Source of the DNA: Persephonella sp. IF05-L8
GTDB lineage: Bacteria > Aquificota > Aquificia > Aquificales > Hydrogenothermaceae
Reading direction: 5' to 3'
Length of the DNA: 37,022 nucleotides
NCBI RefSeq assembly: GCF_000703045.1
Contig: NZ_JNLJ01000005.1
Location: 1-37,022 of the forward strand
Part shown: piece after piece, positions 24,589-32,382 of the stretch
Position numbering within the stretch: position 1 is the first letter of the stretch
Layout: each line of letters opens with the position of its first letter
Program-made: the position numbers and the translations under genes
The notes under the pieces: model-generated
What the model was told of the DNA's origin: nothing
The model's database searches: none
The model's input: the letters and a program-made list of their open reading frames with translations, nothing else

Positions 24589-24618
24589 GGGGGAGTATTC
24601 TCCCCCTCTTTTTTTTTA
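24589..24618 (+). terminator. Plus-strand intrinsic terminator with no obvious gene (candidate small transcript)
   Basis: GGGGGAG (24589-24595) and CTCCCCC (24600-24606) form a 7-bp stem with a TATT loop, followed by TCTTTTTTTTTA. The T-tract is on the plus strand, whereas the flanking genes are on the minus strand. A plus-strand TATAAT at 24537-24542 could start a transcript of about 65 bases ending here; it would contain a 23-codon frame from ATG 24564 (MPCWSHPYWG...) whose end lies beyond the hairpin. Confidence 0.55.
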
Positions 24619-24619
24619 T

Positions 24620-25999
24620 TTATAAGACAGGATAGTTCTCGTCAAAGCAGGCGGTACAGAAACCTTTTTGACGGTATTTATTTGCTGATTTTATCATTCC
24701 TTCCAGTGAAAGATAGTATATGCTATCGGCTCCTACATAATCTCTAATTTCTTCAATGGTTTTATTAGCTGCAATTAACTCTTCTTTTGTCGGTGTGTCT
24801 ATTCCATAATAACAGGGGCTAATTACTGGAGGTGAGCTTAATAGGAGGTGGATTTCTTTTGCTCCAGCTTTTCTAAGCATATTAACAATTTTTTTGCTGG
24901 TTGTTCCTCGGACGAGGGAGTCGTCTATTACAATAAGTCTTTTGCCTTCAACTACTTGTTTAACAGGATTTAATTTTAATTTTACGCTTAAATCTCTTAT
25001 AGACTGGGTAGGTTGTATAAAACTTCTTCCAACATAATGGTTTCTGATTAAGCCTATTTCCAGAGGGATACCACTTTCTTCAGAATATCCTTTTGCTGCC
25101 AGTAATCCTGAATCTAATACAGGAACAACATAATCAGCATCTACCTGATATTCTCTGGCAAGTGTTCTTCCCATCTCTTTTCTGATTTCATAAACCCAGT
25201 CCTGAAAAATCATGCTATCTGGTCTTGCAAAATAAACAAACTCAAATATACATTTTCTTGGTTCTTCTGTATGTTCAAGGGGAAAGTATGACCTCATTCC
25301 TGCATCATCTATAACCAGAACCTCACCGGGTTTTATATCCCTAAGGTATTCAGCATCAATAATATCAAAGGCACATGTTTCTGAAGCTACAAAGAAGCTA
25401 CCTGATTTATTTTTACCGAGTGCAAGGGGTCTGAAACCGTAAGGGTCTCTAACTGCAATAAGCTGTTTTTCCCGAAGGATTAGTAGAGAATAAGCCCCTT
25501 TTACTTTGGACATGGCAGAAAAAACAAGAGGTAAAAAGTCTTTGTCATTTTTATGGAGCATAATATGTGAAGGTGGTGGTTCTTTGGCTTTTGCTATAAG
25601 GTGAACAAATACCTCTGTATCTGAAGTTGACCTGAATATTGCCCCGTTTTTTTCAAGCTCTTCTCTTATTTGACTGGCATTAACCAGATTTCCATTATGG
25701 GCTATTGCAAAAGAACCCCCATAAAAATGGGCAAAAAATGGCTGGATATTTTTAGGGTCTGAACCACCTGAAGTTGAATATCTAACATGGCCTATTGCAA
25801 GGTCGCCTTTTAGCTCTTTCAGGTCTTTATCTGAAAAAACCCTTGTTACCAGGCCTTCTCCAAGTTTCAGATTAATATCGTATCCATCTGATACAGCTAT
25901 ACCTGCTGCTTCCTGACCTCTATGCTGAAGTGCATGTAATCCTAAAAAAGTCATATATGATGCATCTGTATTATTAAAAACTCCAAATACTCCACACAT
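24620..25999 (-). CDS. purF: Amidophosphoribosyltransferase
   Basis: 459 residues. The N-terminal nucleophile is Cys2 (MCGVFGVF), so cleavage of Met1 or a short propeptide is expected. The glutaminase domain is followed by the PRPP loop VIDDSLVRGTTSKKIV. It catalyses the first committed step of purine synthesis. Cysteines at EPRKCIFEFVYFARPDS, SPCYYGID and FCTACF match the iron-sulfur cluster ligands of the Bacillus-type enzyme rather than the cluster-free E. coli type. The ribosome site CAGGAGA is good. It is separated from the upstream lipoprotein gene by a hairpin and appears to be transcribed alone. Confidence 0.97.
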   Translation of the reverse strand: MCGVFGVFNNTDASYMTFLGLHALQHRGQEAAGIAVSDGYDINLKLGEGLVTRVFSDKDLKELKGDLAIGHVRYSTSGGSDPKNIQPFFAHFYGGSFAIAHNGNLVNASQIREELEKNGAIFRSTSDTEVFVHLIAKAKEPPPSHIMLHKNDKDFLPLVFSAMSKVKGAYSLLILREKQLIAVRDPYGFRPLALGKNKSGSFFVASETCAFDIIDAEYLRDIKPGEVLVIDDAGMRSYFPLEHTEEPRKCIFEFVYFARPDSMIFQDWVYEIRKEMGRTLAREYQVDADYVVPVLDSGLLAAKGYSEESGIPLEIGLIRNHYVGRSFIQPTQSIRDLSVKLKLNPVKQVVEGKRLIVIDDSLVRGTTSKKIVNMLRKAGAKEIHLLLSSPPVISPCYYGIDTPTKEELIAANKTIEEIRDYVGADSIYYLSLEGMIKSANKYRQKGFCTACFDENYPVL

Positions 26000-26043
26000 T
26001 CTCCTGACCTGCAGTTTGTTTTGAAAAAATTTTAACAGAAACA

Positions 26044-26060
26044 GGGGGAGTAAATCCCCC
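26044..26060 (-). terminator. Hairpin after the PEGA lipoprotein gene
   Basis: GGGGGA (26044-26049) and TCCCCC (26055-26060) form a 6-bp stem with a 5-base loop. On the minus strand TGTTTCTGTT follows, a weak U-tract; on the plus strand TTTT follows. It probably ends the lipoprotein transcript before purF. Confidence 0.5.
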
Positions 26061-26068
26061 TTTTAGAG

Positions 26069-27682
26069 CTATTGAACAGTCTGTATCCATTTTTTCATAA
26101 GGTGACCGTTTCTGAAGATATCAATATGAGGATTATCCATTAAAGAAGCTACGATAAGAACTTCTTCATTTGCAAACACCATAGACCTTGGAACAAATAC
26201 TAAATTTTCAATTGTATAAAGGGTTTTACCTGTGTTTATATCTCTAACTTCAACAGATTTATCGCCTTTTCCAAGGGCAATCTCATCTTTTTCGGTGGAA
26301 AGTGCTGCTGAGTAAACAGGATATCCAGCTTCTATTTTCTTAACTATAGATAAGTCTAAACCAAGGATGTTTACTGTGCCATCAAGGGATGAAGTAACTA
26401 TATTTTGCTTGTCTCTGCTATTAGTTAAGGAGGTGATTTCTTGAGAGTGAACCTTTTCTGCTTTTTCTATCTTATCAGAAGTGGTATCAAAGGAGATTAC
26501 ATAGCCATCTTTTGTTCCGATGTATATTTTTCCAGCAACATATTTACCACAAGCAGGCTGATGTCCTAAATCTTTTTCTCCTTTTATAGCTCCTGTTTTA
26601 AGGTCAGCGATTTTAACCTTTCCATCTTTTGTTATGTAATAAACCTTAGTGTTGTCTTTGCTAATTGCTATTATTATAGCTTCCATAGGATACATTTTTG
26701 ACATAACAGGGAAGGTGGTTTCCATGTTCCATACAAGAATTTTATCAACCTTTTTGTTTTTCAGCTCAGGGGGGAGAGCATAAGCCAGTTTTCTAATCGG
26801 TTTAATACCTGCAACATATTTACCGTTTTCAGATATACTGTAGTTGATGAATTTATCAAAGTTTCTTACATCTTTAGGGTCATAAAGGGAAATCTGGGGT
26901 TTGAATTTTTTAATGTCCCAGAAATATATTCCTGCTTTTCCAAGAGTAACCAGATACTTAAAGTCAGGTGTAAAGTCAACAGGTCCATAAGCCTGTATAG
27001 GTGGTAATTGAACAGGTTGTAGTGAGTATTTTACTGTGTATTCATCTCCTTTTTTCAGCTTTAGAACAAAAGTGTCTGCATAACTACCTTTTTTAACTGT
27101 TATTTTGTGAATTCCTTCATCTAACTTAACTGTTTGTGGAAACTGGCCTATTTCTTTGCCATCTATATATAAAGTCGCATCTGAAGGCTCAGCTTTAAAG
27201 TGGAGAACAGCATGTTCCATGTCAACAAAAAGTTTTGTTTCTTTACCGTATTGAATATTTACTTTTCTTGAAGTTCCAACAGAACCTAATTTCAGGACTA
27301 TTTCATGTTCGCCAACATCTATTTTATCTTTGAAAGGAGTTTTTCCAATAGGATTTCTACCTTCTAAAACAATTGCCCCTTGAGGCTTGGTATCTATAAC
27401 GAGTAGTCCTTTTGGTTTAGGTTTAAATGAAAGCTCTGTAGTATGGTCAAAATAAACCCATACATCTTTTTTCCTTTCCATATCAAATGGAGAAGTAGCA
27501 ACCTCTACTGTGTATTTGCCCTCTTTAAGCTCAATTTCCAGTGGGGTTTTACCAACATGTTTTCCGTTAATGTAAACATCTGCATTAGGAGGTTCTTTAA
27601 TTACAAGTTTTCCTTTACCTTCGCAGGATGCTAAGAAAATGGCAGCTATAAAAAACAAAAAAACGGACAGGGCTTTTTTCAT
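26069..27682 (-). CDS. Lipoprotein with three PEGA domains and a beta-propeller
   Basis: 537 residues. The signal peptide ends in the lipobox FLASC (Cys20). Three PEGA-like beta domains follow (about 24-95, 95-155, 155-220): each has the pattern of ADVYINGKHVGKTPLEIELKEGKYTVEV, next QGAIVLEGRNPIGKTPFKDKIDVGEHEIVLK, next ATLYIDGKEIGQFPQTVKLDEGIHKITVK. The C-terminal part (about 230-537) has WD40/PQQ-like blades such as FTPDFKYLVTLGKAGIYFWDIKKF and ITSLTNSRDKQNIVTSSLDGTVNIL. PEGA domains are usual in surface or envelope proteins. It probably sits at the outer membrane or periplasm as a protein-binding scaffold; substrate unknown. Divergent from the NapH-like gene. Confidence 0.85.
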   Translation of the reverse strand: MKKALSVFLFFIAAIFLASCEGKGKLVIKEPPNADVYINGKHVGKTPLEIELKEGKYTVEVATSPFDMERKKDVWVYFDHTTELSFKPKPKGLLVIDTKPQGAIVLEGRNPIGKTPFKDKIDVGEHEIVLKLGSVGTSRKVNIQYGKETKLFVDMEHAVLHFKAEPSDATLYIDGKEIGQFPQTVKLDEGIHKITVKKGSYADTFVLKLKKGDEYTVKYSLQPVQLPPIQAYGPVDFTPDFKYLVTLGKAGIYFWDIKKFKPQISLYDPKDVRNFDKFINYSISENGKYVAGIKPIRKLAYALPPELKNKKVDKILVWNMETTFPVMSKMYPMEAIIIAISKDNTKVYYITKDGKVKIADLKTGAIKGEKDLGHQPACGKYVAGKIYIGTKDGYVISFDTTSDKIEKAEKVHSQEITSLTNSRDKQNIVTSSLDGTVNILGLDLSIVKKIEAGYPVYSAALSTEKDEIALGKGDKSVEVRDINTGKTLYTIENLVFVPRSMVFANEEVLIVASLMDNPHIDIFRNGHLMKKWIQTVQ

Positions 27683-27707
27683 CTCTAACCTCTCTTTTGG
27701 ATTTTTG

Positions 27708-27749
27708 GTTAGTAAAAACTAACAAAATTATACTATAATATACTATAAT
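27708..27749 (+). promoter_or_regulatory. Palindrome GTTAGT-N4-ACTAAC (copy 2) plus tandem -10 boxes
   Basis: GTTAGT (27708-27713), AAAA, ACTAAC (27718-27723) is followed by a perfect 10-base tandem repeat TACTATAATA (27731-27740 and 27741-27750), giving TATAAT at 27734-27739 and 27744-27749. A minus-strand TATAAT overlaps at 27727-27732. The palindrome would cover the -35 region of the NapH-like gene and could also serve the divergent lipoprotein gene. Confidence 0.55.
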
Positions 27750-27789
27750 ATTTTAACGCCTGTTAAATATTTTTGGAGGTAAAGTTTAA

Positions 27790-28674
27790 ATGTCTACTTC
27801 AATTAATTCTGCATCTGCCTGCCCCCAACCATCATTCATGGAAACTCATAAATTTACAGTTTTAAGGAATACTGTTTATATTCTGGTTATTCTATTGCTT
27901 ATTATTATTCCTGTTTTTAAAATAGCAAAAATTGACCTTGCCCACGATGAAGCATGGATTTTTGGTAACAAAGTTGCTGTAGAAGATGGTCTTATGCCTG
28001 TAATTCTGTCTCTCGGATTTTTTGCAATTCTGGTTATTGTTATGAACCTTTTTAATGGAAGAGTATTTTGCGGATGGATATGTCCTGGTGGATGGGTTGC
28101 AGAGATACAGGATGTAATCAGAAAAAGAATGTATAATCCAAGGTCTTCTACCCTAAGCAAAATAGGGTACTATGTGGTATCGCTGATTACTGCTATTTTA
28201 TTCCTCGCCCTTTTCTTTAACTGGGTTACAGATTTGAGAGTGTTTTTCTATAGCACTAATCCTATGTTTCCATGGCTTTGGGCAGCTTTCTTGTCTGCTC
28301 TTGTGGTTGTTTATTTTGAAGTTTTTATAGGAAAAAGATGGTGCAGAACTTTCTGTCCTACAGGAATTTATCAGAAAATTACTCCATATCACCATAAAGT
28401 AAAACCCACAATGGCACCTCAATTTAATCTGGCAGATTGTGGAACATGTAAAGAATGTATCAAAAACTGCCCTATGGCTCTTGACCCACGAAGAATGGCT
28501 TATATCAACGATTTTTATAAAGGAATTCAAGCTTGTATCGTCTGTGGTGAATGTATTGATACATGCAAACAGGTAATGCTGCCACAATGTAAAGAACCTT
28601 TAATGACATGGGTATCAGAACTCCCTGAAAGAGACGCAGACTTTATTGCAGGTAAAATTTCAAAACATTCCTAA
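27790..28674 (+). CDS. NapH/CcoG-like membrane ferredoxin
   Basis: 294 residues with four transmembrane helices (about 27-48, 75-95, 125-150, 158-178). Two polyferredoxin-type membrane motifs, CGWICPGGW and WCRTFCPTG, are followed by two 4Fe-4S clusters: CGTCKECIKNCPMALDP and CIVCGECIDTCKQV. NapH passes quinol electrons in periplasmic nitrate reduction; CcoG and related proteins handle copper or cytochrome oxidase assembly. The length, about 290, fits NapH better than the longer CcoG, but no nap or cco gene is beside it. The ribosome site TGGAGG is strong, and an intrinsic terminator follows, so it is monocistronic. Confidence 0.8.
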   Translation: MSTSINSASACPQPSFMETHKFTVLRNTVYILVILLLIIIPVFKIAKIDLAHDEAWIFGNKVAVEDGLMPVILSLGFFAILVIVMNLFNGRVFCGWICPGGWVAEIQDVIRKRMYNPRSSTLSKIGYYVVSLITAILFLALFFNWVTDLRVFFYSTNPMFPWLWAAFLSALVVVYFEVFIGKRWCRTFCPTGIYQKITPYHHKVKPTMAPQFNLADCGTCKECIKNCPMALDPRRMAYINDFYKGIQACIVCGECIDTCKQVMLPQCKEPLMTWVSELPERDADFIAGKISKHS

Positions 28675-28690
28675 TATTCTTTTCAAAAAG

Positions 28691-28720
28691 AAGATAGGCT
28701 CCTTTGGCCTATCTTTCTTC
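28691..28720 (+). terminator. Intrinsic terminator after the NapH-like gene
   Basis: AAGATAGGC (28691-28699) and GCCTATCTT (28707-28715) form a perfect 9-bp stem with a 7-base loop, followed by TCTTCTCCTT. Confidence 0.8.
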
Positions 28721-28780
28721 TCCTTGATTTAATCCCGCTTTGTGATTTATCATTAAAAAAAATCTGCTGTAGGTTTTTTT

Positions 28781-30187
28781 GTGGATAGAGAGCTTATTAT
28801 TATTTCTTCCCGAAACCTTTATCTATATGTTATCTATGAGGAAAAAGAGCCTGTTGAAGTACGTGTAGAATACAAAGAAATTGGAAGACAATCCGGTAAT
28901 ATATATAAAGGAAAAGTAAAACGTATAGTACCTGCAATGAACGCTGCTTTTGTTGATATTGGAGAAGAAAGGGAGGCATTCCTTCCTTTAAAGGATATAA
29001 ACAACTGTTCAAAAGAATTAAAAGTAAATGAAAATATTATTGTACAGGTTAAAAGGTCTGCCGTAGGTACAAAAGGAGCAAAATTATCCTGCAAAATAGC
29101 TATACCTGGTAAATATCTTGTTTTAATTCCCAATAATCCTTATATATCAATATCCACGAAAATAGAAGACCCAGAGGAAAAAAACAGGCTAAAAGAACAT
29201 ATAAAATGGCTTTTAGAACCCTTTAACGAGGAAAACCATGGATTTATTATAAGAACATCAGCTATAGATGCTCCTGATGAAGCCATAATTGAGGATTTCC
29301 TTTCCCTTAAGCATTTGTGGGATAATATTTCTAAATCTGCAGAAAATAAAAAAACCCCTTCACTTCTTTATGAAGAAACCAGCAAAGTTTATGGAATTTT
29401 AAGGGATTATGCAGGTAGATTTTCCAGAATAATATCTGATGATATAAAAAAGCTAAAAGAAATAAAAGAATATCTTAAAAAAAATTTTCCAAATCAAAAT
29501 ATCAAATTAGAACCTTACAGAAAAAGAAAAGTGTCATTATATTCCTACTACCAGATAGACAAATTAATCCACAAGATATTAAATCCATATGTATGGCTTC
29601 CAAATGGTGGATACATAGTTATTGAGGAAACAGAAGCTCTTGTATCCATTGATGTGAACAGTGGTAGCCATTGTAAACATAAATCCCTTGAAGAAACAGC
29701 ATACCATACGAATTTGGAAGCAATTAAAGAAATTGCAAAGCATCTGAGACTGAGAGATTTAGGGGGAATTATTATTATTGATTTTATAGATATGAAAGAT
29801 ATAGAAAAGAAAAACTCACTTATAGAACATTTTAAGGAAGAAGTAAAGAAGGATAAACGACCGGTAAAAATTAAAAATTTTACATCATTAGGATTATTAG
29901 AGTTAACCCGCAAAAAGCTGGAAGAAAGCCTTGTAAAACAGCTTACAGAAGTATGTTTTACCTGTGGAGGACAGGGGTTTATTCGGAGCAAAAATTTAAT
30001 CTTACTGGAAATAGAGAAAAAAATATCTGAGATGAAGCCATTTGTAAAGTTAAAGATAAAAGTACATCCTGCAATTTACCGTGCTGTAAATAATCTGATT
30101 AAAGACCTGAAATTAATAGATAGAATTGATATACTTTCTGATAATAATATTAACATAAATAAGTTCAGTATAGAGAGAGTGAAATGA
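28781..30187 (+). CDS. rng: Ribonuclease G/E family endoribonuclease
   Basis: 468 residues, the length of RNase G rather than RNase E. The N-terminal S1 RNA-binding domain is visible (GNIYKGKVKRIVPAMNAAFVDIG). The catalytic Asp residues are in VSIDVNSG (Asp291) and IIIDFIDM (Asp334); their 43-residue spacing equals that in E. coli RNase E. CFTCGGQG carries the two cysteines of the zinc link. It matures rRNA and decays mRNA. The start is GTG with a weak ribosome site, and no better codon precedes the conserved ELIIISSR segment. It overlaps bamD by four bases (ATGA). Confidence 0.95.
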   Translation: MDRELIIISSRNLYLYVIYEEKEPVEVRVEYKEIGRQSGNIYKGKVKRIVPAMNAAFVDIGEEREAFLPLKDINNCSKELKVNENIIVQVKRSAVGTKGAKLSCKIAIPGKYLVLIPNNPYISISTKIEDPEEKNRLKEHIKWLLEPFNEENHGFIIRTSAIDAPDEAIIEDFLSLKHLWDNISKSAENKKTPSLLYEETSKVYGILRDYAGRFSRIISDDIKKLKEIKEYLKKNFPNQNIKLEPYRKRKVSLYSYYQIDKLIHKILNPYVWLPNGGYIVIEETEALVSIDVNSGSHCKHKSLEETAYHTNLEAIKEIAKHLRLRDLGGIIIIDFIDMKDIEKKNSLIEHFKEEVKKDKRPVKIKNFTSLGLLELTRKKLEESLVKQLTEVCFTCGGQGFIRSKNLILLEIEKKISEMKPFVKLKIKVHPAIYRAVNNLIKDLKLIDRIDILSDNNININKFSIERVK

Positions 30188-31080
30188 GAAAATTTTTTGT
30201 GGTTTTGATTTGTACAGGATTACTTTTTTCCTGTGGGGAAAAAAGGGTAGTCAAAGAACAAGTTTTACCTAAAGGAATACAGCTTTATAAAGAAGGAAAA
30301 TATGATGAAGCAAAAGAATACTTAAAAAATGCTATTTATAAGGCCAAAAATATGACGACAACAGACATTATGCAAGCCAGATATATGCTTGCCAATATAT
30401 ACTACAAAGAGGAAAATTACATTGATGCAATTGTTGAATTTGAAGAATTCTTATCCCTCTTTCCAACTGCACCCCAAGTTCCAGAAGTTCTTTATAAACT
30501 GGCAGTTTCCTATTTAAAGATATCACCTTCTCCTGATAGGGACTTAACCTATGTAAGAAAAGCTCTTGATAAAGCAGAAGAATTAAAGGATGAATATCCT
30601 GACAGCCCCTATGCAAAAAAAGCAGATGAAATAATAAGAAAAGCTAAAGAAATGGAAGCGACACATCTCCTTGAGATAGCAGATTTGTATGAACATCTTG
30701 GAAAATACTACTCGGCTGTTGTTTATTATGACATGGTTTATAACAATTATGCCGATTTAGTTAACAAAGAAGATGTTATTTATAAAATTGGATATAATCT
30801 CCTGAATGTTGATAAACAGTATAAAGACGAAATTCAAGAATATAAACAAAGGATAAAGGAACTGGAAGATAAAATACGGAAAGAGAAAAACCTGGAGAAG
30901 AAGAATGTTCTAATTAACCGAAAAGAACTTCTACAAAAACATGTAGATAAACTGGAAGAGCGAATTCAACACAGCAAGAAAAGGGGCATAGCTGTTCTAA
31001 AACATATGCTAAAAGAATTTCCTGATACAAAATATAAAAATCATATAAAAGATTTATTAAAAAATGCAAAGGAGGGATAA
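30184..31080 (+). CDS. bamD: BamD/YfiO-like outer-membrane-assembly lipoprotein
   Basis: 298 residues. A lipobox (LLFSC, Cys17) ends the signal peptide. TPR-type helix pairs follow: KGIQLYKEGKYDEAKEYLKNAI, ARYMLANIYYKEENYIDAIVEFEEFLSLFPTAPQVPEVLYKLAVSYL, the five-repeat layout of BamD. The C-terminal third is a long charged coiled coil (IKELEDKIRKEKNLEKKN), longer than usual. It should sit in the outer-membrane inner leaflet as part of the BAM complex. Its ATG overlaps the rng stop. The stop at 31078-31080 is in the same frame as the following rsfS, and its 3' end supplies the AGGAGG ribosome site of rsfS. Confidence 0.82.
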   Translation: MRKFFVVLICTGLLFSCGEKRVVKEQVLPKGIQLYKEGKYDEAKEYLKNAIYKAKNMTTTDIMQARYMLANIYYKEENYIDAIVEFEEFLSLFPTAPQVPEVLYKLAVSYLKISPSPDRDLTYVRKALDKAEELKDEYPDSPYAKKADEIIRKAKEMEATHLLEIADLYEHLGKYYSAVVYYDMVYNNYADLVNKEDVIYKIGYNLLNVDKQYKDEIQEYKQRIKELEDKIRKEKNLEKKNVLINRKELLQKHVDKLEERIQHSKKRGIAVLKHMLKEFPDTKYKNHIKDLLKNAKEG

Positions 31081-31083
31081 ACC

Positions 31084-31440
31084 ATAGATACAAAAGAAAT
31101 CTTAAATGAAATCATAAAGGCAGCCGAAGAGAAAAAAGGAAAGGATATTGTAGCCCTTGAGATAGGGAAAGTATCCCCAATAGCGGATTATATGGTGATA
31201 ATATCAGGTGATGTGCCTATTCATACCAAGGCTATATGTGATGAGATTACATATAGACTAAAAGAAAAAGGAGTAATTCCTTCTCATATTGAAGGATACA
31301 CAGAAGGCAGATGGATAGCTATAGATTACGGGGATATAATGGTGAACATTTTTATTCCTGAGCTTAGAGAGTATTACAACCTTGAATGGCTGTGGTCTGA
31401 TGCACCGGTGGTTTATTCAAACAAGGAAGAAGAAAAATGA
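31084..31440 (+). CDS. rsfS: Ribosomal silencing factor RsfS, apparently starting at ATA
   Basis: 118 residues if the frame begins at ATA 31084. RsfS binds ribosomal protein L14 and blocks subunit joining when nutrients are short. The family signature is intact: TKEILNEIIKAAEEKKGKDIVALEIG, SPIADYMVIISG, and HIEGYTEGRWIAIDYGDIMVNIF. The first ATG in frame (31192) would delete 36 conserved residues, including the first helix and strand. AGGAGG (31069-31075 region) is followed eight bases later by ATA 31084, ideal spacing; no ATG, GTG or TTG lies in frame between the bamD stop and this helix. The end overlaps murI (ATGA). Confidence 0.88.
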   Translation: MDTKEILNEIIKAAEEKKGKDIVALEIGKVSPIADYMVIISGDVPIHTKAICDEITYRLKEKGVIPSHIEGYTEGRWIAIDYGDIMVNIFIPELREYYNLEWLWSDAPVVYSNKEEEK

Positions 31441-32210
31441 GTATAGGTATATTTGATTCAGGTATCGGCGGGCTTACAGTTTTTAAAGAGATAGCAAAAG
31501 AATTTCCCCTTGCTGATATTTATTATCTTGGGGATACTGCCCGTGTCCCTTATGGAAATAAATCTCCTGAAACAGTAATCAGATACTCACTTGAAGCGGC
31601 AGGTTATCTGGCAGGATTTGGAATAGAAGCCCTTATAGTTGCCTGTAATACAGCTTCTTCCTATGCTATAGACAAACTTAGAGATAATTTTGATTTTCCT
31701 GTGATTGGTGTTGTTGAACCAGGAGTTGAGATGGCTTTAAGACATACAAAAAATGGAAAAGTTGGGGTTATCGGAACACAGGCAACAATAAGAAGTAATT
31801 CTTATAAAAATCTGTTGGAAAAAAAAGATATCCAGGTATTTCAAAAACCATGTCCATTGTTTGTTCCCCTTGTAGAAGAAGGTATCACAGAAGGGGAAAT
31901 AGCAAAACTTATTGTAAAAGAATATCTTGATGAGCTCATAGAAAAAGGAATTGATACACTTATTTTAGGCTGCACCCATTATCCATTGCTTAAAAACACA
32001 ATCCATCAACTTTACCCACATATCTCAATTGTGGACTCCTCACAGGCAATAGTAGAGTTTCTTCATGAACACAACATTATTTTCAAAGGCACAGGAAAAA
32101 GGAAAATATACATAACAGATGAGGCTGAGAGCTTCAAAAAATTCAAAGAAATACTTGTTGGTAATATTCCAGTTGAAAGAATAGACCTTTCTCAGATTTG
32201 CAGTCTATAA
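31437..32210 (+). CDS. murI: Glutamate racemase
   Basis: 257 residues. It makes D-glutamate for peptidoglycan. Both catalytic cysteines are visible in VACNTASSYA and LGCTHYPLL, with FDSGIGGLTVFKEI (Asp7) and LGDTARVPYGNKS as further active-site segments. The ATG overlaps the rsfS stop by four bases, and it ends the rng-bamD-rsfS-murI operon. A perfect 16-base palindrome starts eight bases after the stop. Confidence 0.96.
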   Translation: MSIGIFDSGIGGLTVFKEIAKEFPLADIYYLGDTARVPYGNKSPETVIRYSLEAAGYLAGFGIEALIVACNTASSYAIDKLRDNFDFPVIGVVEPGVEMALRHTKNGKVGVIGTQATIRSNSYKNLLEKKDIQVFQKPCPLFVPLVEEGITEGEIAKLIVKEYLDELIEKGIDTLILGCTHYPLLKNTIHQLYPHISIVDSSQAIVEFLHEHNIIFKGTGKRKIYITDEAESFKKFKEILVGNIPVERIDLSQICSL

Positions 32211-32217
32211 AATGTCG

Positions 32218-32233
32218 GAGTTAGGCCTAACTC
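32218..32233. repeat. Perfect 16-bp palindrome after murI
   Basis: GAGTTAGG-CCTAACTC has no spacer and no T-tract follows, so it is not a standard intrinsic terminator. The rest of 32234-32382 holds no gene I can support; an AAAGGAGG ribosome-like site at 32319-32326 precedes only a nine-codon frame beginning ATAGATAAA. Confidence 0.45.
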
Positions 32234-32382
32234 TAAAGATGTAATTCAGCAGATATCACTTAAGTTTATTTAATCTAAATTTTATCATTATACAAACCTA
32301 AATTAATAGAGGAGCTACGAAAGGAGGAAAAGAATTTATAGATAAAAAAACAATAAAGAAGTTTTAAAAGAAAAGCGATAAT

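Noticed and set aside
24589-24618. The hairpin as the normal terminator of purF
   Set aside because: Read on the minus strand, the T-tract lies before rather than after the stem, so it does not fit a purF intrinsic terminator; kept as a plus-strand signal.
29548-29991. A 147-codon Ser/Phe-rich frame on the minus strand inside rng
   Set aside because: It is antisense to a conserved catalytic domain and has no start signal or family resemblance.
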